Source: Lanius collurio (lineage: Eukaryota > Chordata > Aves > Passeriformes > Laniidae). Taken from it: DNA of 64,000 bases. Below are positions 11,801-22,440 of this stretch, piece by piece. The stretch's first letter is position 1. Every line of letters starts with the position of its first letter. The stretch spans positions 1,270,414 to 1,334,413 of the forward strand of contig JACBWW010000047.1 in assembly GCA_020086605.1 (NCBI GenBank), read 5' to 3'. Below the pieces are notes generated by a model. It was given only the letters and a program-made list of their open reading frames with translations. It had not been told where the DNA came from and made no database searches. Both the position numbers and the translations under genes were made by a program.

Positions 11801-12290
11801 CTTTATTAACAGTCAGCTTTTAATTGTGCTTCTCCTTTACTCACAGTTCACCTTTTATTTTTTTCCAACAAATATCGCACTTTCTTTATTAAAATTTCTG
11901 CAAAAATGAGCCCAGGCAAAGTGACTCAGTCACTGTGCAGATAAAATACAATGTCACCTCTTTCCTTGCTCCTAGTACAATGGCTGTAAGTTAAAATCAC
12001 TACAGTAATTTTAGTAATTTATGCTGTAATCCAGACTGATAAACTTGACTCCATGTTTCTAGCTCTGCCCTGCTTCTTCTGCCCTCCCTTCCTGAAAGTA
12101 AAGTCGTGGTCCCCGCATGGGAAAGCTTCAAGTTGAGAGAAGATACAATAAACTCCTAGTTATTTTAGAAGTCTTTAAGTGATTAAGGCAAAAGGATGGT
12201 TAATTATAATATTCTAAAAACACAGCTGCTAAAAAAAAAGTTTCCAGCAGCCACCAACTTATTATTTTTTCATCATCTTAGACATACTTA
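11801..12290. other. Candidate conserved non-coding element
   Basis: AT-rich unique sequence with TTTTAATTG, AAATATCGCAC, CAGTAATTTTAGTAATTTATGC and GGTTAATTATAAT motifs. It holds a 13-bp AP-1-like palindrome (11921-11933). No open frame or transposon was recognised. The regulatory role is inferred. Confidence 0.35.
11921..11933. promoter_or_regulatory. AP-1/MAF-like palindrome GTGACTCAGTCAC
   Basis: Contains the exact AP-1 core TGACTCA. The 13-mer is palindromic around its central base, a symmetric arrangement for bZIP dimers (JUN/FOS, or MAF/NRF type). The match is direct; occupancy is unknown. Confidence 0.45.
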
Positions 12291-13878
12291 TGACATATGG
12301 GAAAAATAAAAGATTAAATCTCTGTCCCCAAGCTGCCCCCACAGCCACGCAGTCCTGGAACAAGCAACATCTTCTGAAAGAAGGAGGCTCGGCCTGACTC
12401 CCTGCCAGTGTGCGCAGGGGCGGCTTCCGGCCCCACGTTCACTTTCACAGCCTTGAATCTTCTGTCGGGTTTGCAAAACATCAGCTGGGAAAACTGTGGC
12501 TAAATCAAGAGCAACCACAGTTTGCCAGGGAACAAATATCCCAGCTTTGGCCGTGATAGTCTTCCATGCACTCCCGCTCATGTTTTCATTTCTCACACAT
12601 CACGGAAATAGAAAAGTCATTGCTGGTATTGCTAGTGGGACTGAACTCTGGAGCCCCATAAACACTTTCACTGTGTCTCAGTAAAGAGCAGCAGCCTTCT
12701 CCCTGTGCCCACATTGTTGAGGCTACCTCAAAAATAAATCTGCCTACAAGAGGAAACCACAATATTTTTCTCAGAGGCGGATGGTGCCTTGGGTGGGGAG
12801 AAGACTTTATATTGCCAGTCTATCCATATGTCAAGGCCAAAGTGAGTAAGGAGCCCCCGGTGTGGTGTGGCACCCGGGAAGTTGGGCAGCAGTGGGCGAC
12901 TGTTATTGTTGGCAGTGTTATTTATGCTGAAGTGCTTTAAAAAAGTCATCACTTTGTTTTAAAACTACAGATCAGGCAGGATGGCTTCTAACTTATGATC
13001 AAGGTGGAGACTGCTAAGGAAACCAGAGACACTCAAATGAAAAGTAGATGTTGCTTCAAACACTATCCAGAAGCTGTGGTTGCACAAATGGCACAGCAGT
13101 GTCTGTGATGGCTTGGTGAGGAGAGCAGGCTTTCTATGAGTGAGGTCTGACCATGCCCTTATTACAACCAAGCCATAAGCAGCTAAGGAACACAAGCTTA
13201 ACCTTTGTGCTGCAGCAATGTGCCAGTTATACATACTGCAAAATCATTTCTTTTAGTTAAGTGGGAGGCAGAGACCATGGCTGTGATGGTGTTTGTACAA
13301 AGCTCTGGTGAAAGAAACCATCCACACTGGGAGCACAGCAGGGTGTCCCTCATTTCCCAGTGTGACTATCAACTATTCTGAAGTGGGAGGAAAGAAGGCA
13401 TTCCAGCCCACTAAAGAAACACTTCCAGCTCCTTTACAGAGAAATGTCATTGGAGGTTTGGAAAAATACTGTCCCATGTTTGTTCCAAACCTTTCCAGGT
13501 CTGTCTGTGGCACATCACAGAGTGCTGGCATTGCTTGGCATTGCTGCCCTGGCAGTGCTGGTTCTGAATAGGGGCTGACAAGTGCTGCAAGTGGCTCTCA
13601 TGACACCCTGAAATCCAGGATGTGCCTTCCTCCCAGCTGTTCTTTCCTCCAGTGTCCCATCACCACAGGGTGAGAGCTCACAAACAGAGCTGACTATGCT
13701 TGTGAGTGAGATTTGCAACTTGAGTCTCAGGAGAAAGGAAAATTTGGGCACCTGGGAGATGAGACCCATCCTTAAGATAAACAAGAATGAATTTTTGAGG
13801 TGCGAGTGTAATGGAAACACGGGCTCCTGTACATGGGTATGTACGTACTAGGGGTACCTGGCCCAGCTGGTGCAATGC
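12291..13878. other. Non-genic stretch
   Basis: Moderate GC with short frames on both strands and no domain recognised. A local near-tandem CATTGCTTGG/CATTGCTGCC lies near 13528-13550. Nothing else was found. Confidence 0.55.
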
Positions 13879-13993
13879 AGAAAGCCTCTCTACAGTCTCC
13901 CAGTCATAGGAAAACATCCCCAAAGCTTGCAAGGANAGAAAGCCTCTCTACAGTCTCCCAGTCATAGGAAAACATCCCCAAAGCTTGCAAGGA
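13879..13993. repeat. Exact 57-bp tandem duplication around an N (assembly join)
   Basis: Bases 13879-13935 are repeated exactly at 13937-13993, with the single ambiguous base at 13936 between them (period 58). Overlapping contig ends placed side by side without merging give this pattern. A real tandem duplication that happens to carry an N is less likely. The true sequence is probably 58 bp shorter here. Confidence 0.9.
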
Positions 13994-14740
13994 AATGTCT
14001 GCAGGAGGATGTGAGGCACAAACTGGGGTAGCAGCAGGATGAGGAGCAGTAATCAGGCCTTCTCTGCCAACGTGGTTTTCCCCATGCTTGCCATTTTCCA
14101 ACCCTTTTTTTCCTGTGGAGCAGCTGGGATGTCATGCACATGGACCAGGCTACCATGTGTTAATGCTTGGTGCCACAGCCATGCCACCAGCTGGCCACCT
14201 GTGTGGAGCTGAAATCCGGCAGCATGGAGCACCAGGGCTCATTCCCTGGGGCAGGAAAGTGTCTGATCCCTCCTCTCCACTCTCTGGCACCACTTGTTTC
14301 ACAAAAATTATGCATCAAAACCGTTGTAGCAGCAGGGTGGGACGATGCCTCACCCCAAAGCCACTCAGGCTAGTGGAGATGGCGCCCCTCATTCTGGAGC
14401 CTCTGGGACAGGTCAGTCAATAACAGCAATAACACCATCAGAATTGTTCTCATGGGCTCACAGGGCTGTAGATGCTACCAATAGCCACCTTTGGGCTTGC
14501 ACCAGTGCAGGGGAAGTTGTGCTGGCTTTCTACTCCTCACAAAAACACCTGTCTGCACTCAGGAGGTTTTCCCATCACTTCCCATGAAAGGCTCATGCAA
14601 ACACCTTTACTGTCATCATAGCTTGTGTTAACTCGGTATAACACAGACCAGCTGAAGTTTATAGTGCTGTTTTTTATAGAGGAGCATTTATTTCTTGTAT
14701 CAACTCTCAAGGATGTTTTATCTGTTTTATATCCCATTGA
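13994..14740. other. Non-genic stretch
   Basis: Overlapping frames between 14088 and 14587 show no recognised domain. No transposon was identified. Confidence 0.55.
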
Positions 14741-15090
14741 ATCCTCTGTGAAACTGCACTAGTTTACAATAATTTTATTACTTTATTAATTAAACGTTTT
14801 CCAACAAGCTAGCTATGGCATTTCTTATCATCAAGGGTTCCATTAGTTTTTAATGGTGTGAGACAAAATTACCATTTACCCACATGCAATTTAAGAAGCA
14901 TCATTAACACAGAGAAAGCACCAGGTGGGATTTCTAATAGTTACTGTTTCTCATTTTTGTTTTTATTTAAAAGGAATAACTGGTTTTGAGGTTTTTGCTG
15001 CAAGGTTGCCAAATCCTCACTTTGTTTTTTATGTTCAAGATAATTTAAAATAATGTTCTTCTATCTCCTTAGGCTCTTCTTCACACTATT
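14741..15090. other. Candidate conserved non-coding element
   Basis: AT-rich unique text with CTTTATTAATTAAACG (about 14781), AAAATTACCATTTACC (about 14864), CATCATTAACAC (about 14899) and CTAATAGTTACTG. Several homeodomain-type TAAT cores occur within 200 bp. The regulatory role is inferred. Confidence 0.35.
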
Positions 15091-15480
15091 TCCCTTATCA
15101 GCACATCGCGCGGTGCGTACGCAGTGTCTCGGTGCAGCCGGGTGAGTGTGTTGTCTGCACAGTAATCACCAAGAACAAAGACTCATCTGCACGGTCAGTG
15201 AGCAGGGCTGGGGGGCTGTGTGTGCACACGTGTGCCTGAGACACTGCCTGGCTTTGCAGGGCTGGGGCAGGAGGGAGCTGAGCCGGTGCAAGCCCCACAC
15301 CACACGCAGCTCCCACCTTGTGTGGTCGGGGCCCACAGGCGCTGCTCGCTGGGTCCCACAGGACCCATTCCAAGCACAGGAGAGCGGGCACTGCTCCTCA
15401 GCCATGCTCCTCCATGGCATCAGGGACCAGCACCGTGACGACAGGAAGTGGCAGCGCTCCTTTTTAAAGTTCTTGAGAAA
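15091..15480. other. GC-rich non-genic stretch
   Basis: A CpG-dense start (CGCGCGGTGCGTACGC at about 15108-15122, including the palindrome GCGTACGC). Five open frames overlap on both strands and none is recognisable. Confidence 0.5.
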
Positions 15481-15730
15481 CTTTGACACAGTTTGATACT
15501 TTGCTAGTGGTGTTCCATGTGAAAGACAAGGGAAACCCCAAGGATGTAGTGAACATTTATCTTAAACGAAATGGGAATAATTAAACGGCACCTTCATTAC
15601 TACATTCTATTCAATTATGCTGACTATTAACTAATTGCTGACTCAGTCCATTTACATGTTAATAAATGTCTGTGTTTAAGGTCCTCCTTGGTTAATTTTC
15701 TAGGTTTAACAATACAGAATTGCCGGTCTT
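15481..15730. promoter_or_regulatory. Candidate enhancer-like element with MARE-type site
   Basis: AT-rich unique sequence. TGCTGACTCAGTC at 15636-15648 matches 11 of 13 bases of the MAF recognition element TGCTGACTCAGCA and follows directly after TAACTAATTG. Further cores include GGAATAATTAAACGG (about 15573) and GGTTAATTTTC (about 15689). A MAF plus homeodomain arrangement would fit a developmental enhancer; this is inferred. Confidence 0.35.
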
Positions 15731-17030
15731 TTTTTCCCCATGAACTCATTGCTTTTGCTCCTGTGACCTCCTGCTGGCGTGCATGGCTGTGGGTGGTGCA
15801 GCCCTGCCACTGGCCATGGGGCACGCAGTGGGTCAGAGCTGCGGCCTTGCCGGCGAGAAGGAGCGTGAGGGTCCAGATGGTGCACGATCCCATGAACCGC
15901 TGAGCGCGAAGCGCGCGGGAGGGTGTTAGGGATATTTAGTGGGATGTGTTTGACAAGGTGTTTCCTTATTTAAAGGGGAGGGGAGGAAAAGGCAGATGGT
16001 GTGGCTGTTTCTAATGACATTCCCTGGCTGGGTTTTTTAACAGCAGACATAAGAGGGGCATAAGCACCTGACGGGCCTGTCTGCTTGGCTGCTGGGAGGG
16101 AAAGGACGCTGACAAAACAGGTCCCACTGCCACCCTGCTACCTGTTCTACTTACTTAATATGCCAGGGTGCCTGGTGAGGCTGATGGAAGGGTCTGTCCT
16201 GGGCCAAAGTCCCCAGAGCCACTGGTCCCTGCCCTCCTGCAGTGTTTACCCTGTCGCTCTGTCACATCACAGCCACACAGCTTGGGAAAAACAGCTCTCT
16301 TTCACAGAACCCCACCACCCCTGTTTTGCTTCCCGGCACCCCTCTCCCTCCCACCTCATCCTGTCTTATTTTCCTGCTTTCTCAGCCCTCTTCTCACCCA
16401 GGTGGCTGTGCTGTCACTGCCACCACTGTGCAGGTCTGTCCCACCACAGGTTGGAGCTGCTGCTGCCTGCCCAGTGGCCTCCTGGTAACACCTGGGGCGA
16501 TGCTCTGGGTGGGAGAAGGGAGGTTACAGGTGGTGTTTTCCTCTTGGAGGTTTTTAAGCATGCTGCAAACAGAAGTGGTCCAATATTTTTTTATGCTTAC
16601 AAGCATCTATTAAGATAGAAACAGATTCTGAACTTCCTAAATGGGCAGATAATTGTTCCATGACAGAGAGCAAACAAATGCATGGCGATGTCCTCCTTTA
16701 AATGTACGCTGCACTGAGCTTCTGGTCAGATAATTTTCTAATTAATTTGCTTGTGCAAAGCATGGAACAAAAGCTCTGATTATATATTAGAGCAAGAGGT
16801 GCAAAAATATCTTCCTGCAAAGGGACTCTGGGGTGGCCGCCCTGGCGGCAATGCCACTGCAAGCATTAGCCACCAAAGCATCCTGACCCCCCTCAGCATC
16901 CCAGGGGGTGGGACAGATCCCACCACCCCCTGTCAGCCTCAGGAACCCCCTGCCTGGGTCGGCGGCCGGCTGGGTGGGTTGGGAAGCGGTGCCAGGCGGG
17001 CAGGCGGGCAGCGCAGAGTTGTGACTGGCA
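15731..17030. other. GC-richer non-genic stretch
   Basis: Open frames of up to 177 codons (16085-16618) overlap two others on the same strand and one on the opposite strand, so none is credible as a gene. Contains the 20-base near-repeat at 16515-16534. 16730-16800 is locally AT-rich. Confidence 0.5.
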
Positions 17031-17174
17031 CTTTATGCTAATGGCTCAGTCATTATTTATTCCTTTGGAATTCATTACAATCGCATTATTTGCGATCGGC
17101 TCATTTAGTGTCACGAATGCATCCGTAGGATTTTTTTTATTGTGACCTAATTAATAATGAATGATTCTATTCTG
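17031..17174. promoter_or_regulatory. Candidate conserved non-coding element, homeodomain/POU motifs
   Basis: Contains ATGCTAAT (POU octamer-like) at 17036-17043, CATTATTTATTCC, GCATTATTTGCGATCGGC and CCTAATTAATAATGAATGA at about 17146. Short CpG-containing words (GCGATCGGC, CACGAATGC, CATCCG) persist in AT-rich DNA, which hints at constraint against CpG decay. Conservation was not tested. Confidence 0.4.
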
Positions 17175-17300
17175 AAGCGCCGCCGTACGCGGGGTTTTAA
17201 GGCTGGCGCAAGAATTACAGCGAGCGCTGCTCGGCTGCTCCGTGCGCGGTGACAAACGGGCCAGCGAGCGCTGCTCAGCCGCCCGGGGACCCCGGGCAGA
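17175..17300. other. CpG cluster with direct repeat
   Basis: CpG-dense (GCGCCGCCGTACGCGGGG onwards). CAGCGAGCGCTGCTCGGC at 17218-17235 recurs as CAGCGAGCGCTGCTCAGC at 17262-17279, with one mismatch and a spacing of 44 bp. It abuts the AT-rich candidate enhancer and could be a small CpG island. No transcript signal was seen. Confidence 0.45.
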
Positions 17301-19920
17301 GGCTCCCCACAGCTTCCCTGTGGCCAGCAGCCCTCAGCCCAGGCGTCCTGTGCAGCTGCAGCTTTCTCTCTGTTCAGAGTAATTTTTTTTTTTTTTTTGA
17401 CGGCAGAAGCTCAAAGCTGACTCTTCTACCAAAACCAAAGTTGAGCGCTGACCTTCTCTAAAGCAAGACAAAACTTCAACATGTTTGGGAAAATTCTGTC
17501 TCAGTTTTCGTTGACCAGTAATATAGTTGGGTATTGTAAAGCTGTACAGGAAGAGAAGATCTTCACTGACAGAAATTCTTCACCATTTTACTTAAAAGTA
17601 AATATTTTCTTTGAACATAGTACTTTTAAAAAAGACCCCAAAACCCAAAAACAAATTAACTCTTCTTTTTACAGAAAATTTCTAGCAATACTTAAAAAGT
17701 AATTTTATTTTGAAAGCACTGAAGAGACATCGACTTTTCTAATTTTTGCCCTCCTCAAGAACCTTGGCAATACCCAAAAGAATATACTCTTTTTTTCCCA
17801 AGAAAGTTCTCACCCAAATCTTTTGCCAAGACCTACTTTTATGTGAACCCATGCCATCCATCAGCTCCATTTCGCACTGACCCCAAGCCTGGGTAAATGT
17901 GGCATCACAGCATGGAAATGGCTTCATCTTTCCCTACTCAACACCTCCTTGCTAAAAACGCTTCAGTTCAGCAGCAGGGATGTCAGTTCACACTGATGTC
18001 TGGCCTAAATTCATTCCTGGAGGAGCAGTGCAGGGAAGTCCCTGTCCACTGCAAACCCATCTCAGCTGAGCAGGTTGAACTGCACCATGTTTTTTTATTT
18101 TCACAAAGTCACATCATTTCAAATCTCCCTGCAGAGCAACAAGCACATTTTAAAAATATTTGTGAAAGCCTACAAATAGTTACAATGATATAAATAATAT
18201 TTTTGTGAATGCAAACCTACTCCTCTGTTTCCCACAAGGACAGCCTGGGGGGACAGTAAAAGGGCAGCATGGCAGCTCTGGGTTCAGACACATGGGAACA
18301 TTTAATGGGAAGCAACAGCTTCTCCTTTCTTTCCAGCTGGGGTACACCTGCACCCCTTGCAGCATTCCAGGGGTTAACCTCTCTCTGGAGCTGGGCAGAG
18401 CCAAGGTGGTGGCTGCCAGCTTGGTCTGGGTTTTGCAGCAGGAGCCTTGTGGCTCCCAGCCACCCCTGCAGGCAGCACCCAGACCCACACGGCAGGGCAA
18501 ACCCCACCCCTGCCCTTCATACCTTTGACACAAGCACTGTAGACAACTTCCTTTAAGATTTTTAAGGCTGAACCAATGATCTTGTTTCATTTTGTTACAA
18601 TGAATATTATAACTCAGGTAACCAACCTGAACTAACAGCAAAAACTGTGTCCTGGACTAATTTCCAGATATAGCTGAAGTTGTGACATTTTATGAATTTT
18701 CTTTTATGTAGCCATTGTTGGCTACATTCTGAGAGAATGATTCTCTTGCTCATCCCGGTGGAGAGTTTCAGGTTGGCATAAGACCTTAAATCCTTTATGA
18801 ACAGCTGCAAGACAAACATATGAAGTACTTGCTAACATCAAGTCATAGAATACTTTGCACTAATACTTCAGGACAAAATTTCCTAAAAAAAAAAATGTTA
18901 CAGCAAAGAAGGATTTTTAGAAATCTATTTTTGCTCATGGTGTGACATTTTAAATAGCAAGGGGAAGGGCTCCTCATCCACTCCCATTGCAAAACCTCCC
19001 AACAGTGCCATGCTGCTTCCAGGTGGGAAGCAGGACCTCCTGCCTGTGCTGGTGTATGCTGCTGGCAGGGCTGGATTCCTCCCACACATTGCTATTGGCT
19101 TTAGGTCCTTACAGAGCAAATTACTCAAGCAAAAGTCCTTTAAGACTACAAGTAAAAAAAGCCTTTTGTGTCAGAAAGCAAAAGAGGAAAATCCTAAGTT
19201 AGGACATGCCTGTGCAGCTTGCTGTGTTCGGCCATCTGATTCCTCTTCTCAGGTATAATCACTTAGGATGGTCCCACAGTAATATTTTTATGTGTAGAAG
19301 ACATGAGTGCACAGAAATTTTCAAGGAAAGAAGAAAATAACTGAATGCCTGAACCTTTCCTTCAGTGCCTGAGAAGGTGAAGGAGCTTGTTAGTAGCTTC
19401 GTTGTCCCATCAGTGCACACAGGAGCTACCTGTCCCCACCACGGAGGTGACAAAAAGCTGTGTGAGAATATCTCAGGAACGTTGCAAAATTAAAATGTAT
19501 GTTCATTAGGTGCCTTCAAACTCTCAGAAGGAAACCACCAACCCTGGTGACTGTAGAGGCTGCTGTATCTCTCTGAGAACACAGAACTCAGGAGCTCCCC
19601 TCCAGCAGGGCCACCTGAGGGGCTGCACATCACCTTTGCCTTTGTTTTTTCTAAATAAACAGAAATAGGCTGCTCTGGCTGGTGTGTAAAATCACATAAT
19701 GCACACACTTCCTAGCAGACAAGCCAAGTGATGTCTTCTTTGTTGTGCATATATAGGTACAAATATACCTCTCTCCACACCCATTTCATTGTTTTATTGG
19801 TGAGTACCTGGAGGTGGGGGGTGTGGGGAGCACCTGTGTGTTTTGTTTGCTTGTGTGATCACCGCAGAGAAATCCACATTAAACAGGGAATTGGAGACTG
19901 TATCTCAGCTTAATTTTAGA
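17301..19920. other. Mixed non-genic stretch
   Basis: T16 lies at 17383-17398. 17460-17720 is AT-rich. 18180-18560 is GC-richer with frames overlapping on both strands (up to 153 codons), none recognisable. A TCATAGAAT octamer at 18844 is not accompanied by other CR1 sequence. No gene is supported. Confidence 0.5.
17383..17398. repeat. Poly(T) tract, 16 bases
   Basis: Uninterrupted T-run immediately 3' of a CpG-rich segment. No target-site duplication was noticed. Confidence 0.9.
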
Positions 19921-20778
19921 GCAAATACTGCTACCTAAAGCGCTGCCAGAGTCTGCATTGCACAACTCCAGACAGCATCTTTCATAAAATGATTATATTT
20001 TTTCTAGATGTAGTGAAAGCCTTGAAAAAAGTTTACTTGATGTCTAACCAAGCAATGCTGCATCTTCAAATTTGAAGGAGAGCTCAGAAAGTTAGTTTTT
20101 TATTATTCTTCATTTAAGTATTATTTTTTAATTGCAGCGTATTAAACATAAAATCTGGTACAATCTTTAAAAATAAATAGGACCTAACTATAAATGGGCC
20201 CTGTTGTGTTTTTATCTTTGACAAGCAAGTAATTGCTTCTCAAATTTATCAGTTTGTTTATGCAAAAACCATTTACCAAGCCTAGCTCAAAAGCATCAAT
20301 TTCATCATTATCATCTTATTAATTTAGCCAAGCTATAACACAGCTGATTATTCCTGAGTAATATCCTCTGCAGCACATCATGTGTGGCAAAACCATCTGT
20401 ACAGTACCTATTTAATAAATAAACCCTCGGCTAAATGTCTCTGTTTATTGAGAACTAATGTTTATAGAAAATATAATGGAACTCAATAAATAACTCAGCT
20501 TCATCAACCTGCATATGAATCAGTATGAAGAACGCTGACATCATCACCTTTCAAGTACCAGAGAAAGCAAAATTACCCAAAAGAGCTATAGAGTCAATAT
20601 TAAGGCATTAAAACTGCAATGAAGGCATATTAATGCTTAAAACTTCATTGTTGGCAGTAGAATTGCCACCACGGACATATTTTATAACTCTAAGAATACT
20701 TAGGCTTTATGACTGTTTCTTTGTTGAGTGCCTTGCACTTAATGTAGTTTTCCACTTTAAATAAAAAAAACCCTCAAG

Positions 20779-20783
<5 letters not shown>
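19921..20783. other. Long AT-rich candidate conserved block
   Basis: Over 850 bp of unique AT-rich text without usable frames. It has many TAAT cores (CTTATTAATTTAGCC at about 20316, GAGTAATATCC at about 20355, GGCATATTAATGC at about 20624) and TCATCATTATCATC near 20301. It ends with AATAAA (20759-20764) 20 bases before an A28 tract. Alternatives are a conserved enhancer cluster, or a retroposed or genuine 3' UTR. Confidence 0.35.

Positions 20784-20811
<28 letters not shown>
20784..20811. repeat. Poly(A) tract, 28 bases
   Basis: The longest homopolymer in the window. An AATAAA hexamer lies 20 bases upstream, the spacing of a polyadenylation signal. It may be a retrocopy tail on the plus strand or a simple repeat. 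No target-site duplication was found by eye. Confidence 0.9.
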
Positions 20812-20813
<2 letters not shown>

Positions 20814-21630
20814 AAAAAGAAAATTGCTGATTCCAAGCATTCATTTTTAAAATAATGCAAACTGCTGATTCCAATTGTTCGGATGGAGGAAAAGGCAAAC
20901 TTATTTAACTCCATGCTTCCTGAGCTCCTGGCAGCAGGCGTGGGGTGTGCCGAGGTGAAAACTGCTCAGCAGCACTGCACAAAGATTACAGAGCAGCCCA
21001 TGCACAGCCCAAGACATTATTAATAGAGTTCCGGGGTTTAGGGGAGAGAAAAATGAATAGAGTTGCAGCAGACATTGGGATACTTATTGATTTCTGCTTG
21101 TTCCTACAACAGCAGCTCTCACTCGTTTATTCGATTTCGTGCTTTAAAACTGCTTCTCTGCCACAAATCAGGCATTTAAAACATATCTCTACACCATCAG
21201 CAAACAGTAACAGAGTAATTTCTTACAGCTCCTTTCCTGGGGCCCTCTGAGAGCTGTTTTTTCTTTGTTTATATTTCGCTGTCTTTATTTCGGAAGAACA
21301 TCACTCTGCACATGCATTTTAAGCGAGGGCACTGCAGGGCTGCAGGCATGGGGGGACATCCAGTCAGCATCACCCTCTGCACCCCCCCAGGTGTCTCCAA
21401 CAGGTCGCAATTCCATAGGAGACAACTCCCTCCTGCATGAATGTGAAGTCCCACGACACTGCGTCAGTGGCGCGGCAGCTCCAGCTCTTGTGAGGGATCA
21501 AGGACACTGCACATCCTTACGACTTCTCGCAGCATTTCCCTGCCTGCAGGCAGGGCCAGCCTCCCCGGGGTCCCTTCTGGGGGGACAGAGCCCATCAGAG
21601 GGACCAAGTGAGAGACACAGAAAACATAAT
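20812..21630. other. Non-genic stretch
   Basis: TGCTGATTCCAA is repeated at 20826 and 20863. 21040-21230 is moderately AT-rich. 21260-21630 is GC-richer with overlapping frames. No gene or transposon was recognised. Confidence 0.5.
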
Positions 21631-21980
21631 TCATAATCCACTCATTAGCGCACACGTGATGGGAAACACTTAAGGGTGTGAATATTTTTAACACTGTGTG
21701 TGTTTACATAAAAAATGTGATTTACACAAATCTTCATTTGCTACGCTGTATAAACTTGCTACATGGATTAGAACTGGTCCCTCACGCTTTCCTGGGAGAG
21801 ACAGAAAAGGGACACCGAGGTCTGAAGAACCTGCTGCTTTACTTCCCGTGTCCAAAATGGTTTGAAAAAAAAAGAAGTAAATGTGCTTCTGAGTTATGAA
21901 AAAAAATGCATTTTCAATTCTTGAAATATTTTGACCAGATAACTAGACAAACAAAGCAATAAGCAAAAAAATCCCTAATG
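21631..21980. other. Possible conserved non-coding element
   Basis: CATAATTCATAATCCACTC at about 21625-21643 and GCGCACACGTGATGGG at about 21648 combine homeodomain (TAATCC) and E-box (CACGTG) words. The remainder is AT-leaning with no frame. The role is inferred. Confidence 0.3.
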
Positions 21981-22330
21981 ACTGCAAATGGAAAAATTTG
22001 AGAGGTTTTTCTCCAATGGCAGAAAACCTGGGGGAGCCCCCAGCCATCTCTCTCAGCTTGCAGACTGCTGTGGTCCAGCTGTCCCCCAGCGGGGGGCTTG
22101 GACTCGGGATGAATTCACCCCTCACACCCTGCAGGCAGCAGGAACCAGTGCCACATCCCGCTGCAGCCACCTTTGGTAACTCTCGTTCAGAAAGGGTTTT
22201 TGGGGAGCAGTTGTTGGCCCCTCAGCCTGGGGGGACTGCTGCTGGGCAGCACAGACAAACCCCCACATACCAGACACGTGCAGCACCCAGGTTCACTTTT
22301 CTGAAGGACTTTCAGGCTGGCAAAGGGCAG
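21981..22330. other. GC-richer non-genic stretch
   Basis: Overlapping frames on both strands with no recognisable domain. A CCCCC-AGC-GGGGG mini-inverted repeat lies near 22082. Confidence 0.5.
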
Positions 22331-22375
22331 GAACATCACTGGTCGGATCATCACCAGTTGGAGCATCACCGGTTG
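22331..22375. repeat. 15-bp minisatellite, three copies
   Basis: Three adjacent copies of a 15-base unit (22331-22345, 22346-22360, 22361-22375) share the pattern GANCATCACYRGTYG. The units differ at three to four positions, so the array is not recent. Because the unit length is a multiple of three, the minus-strand frame through it encodes a five-residue repeat, but no gene is implied. Confidence 0.8.
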
Positions 22376-22440
22376 GATGGCGCTGATCTCTGCTAGTGAC
22401 AAGGCTGACGGAAACAAGCTGGGTGCAATCCCACATTAAA
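22376..22440. other. Short non-genic link
   Basis: Unique sequence between the minisatellite and the next AT-rich block. Nothing was recognised. Confidence 0.5.

Noticed and set aside
13904..14156. Frames containing an X and an apparently repeated peptide
   Set aside because: They arise from the 57-bp duplicated assembly join at 13936.
16085..16618. 177-codon frame
   Set aside because: Two further plus-strand frames and one minus-strand frame overlap it. No family resemblance.
18844..18852. TCATAGAAT octamer suggestive of CR1
   Set aside because: No adjoining CR1 sequence. A 9-base match is expected by chance.
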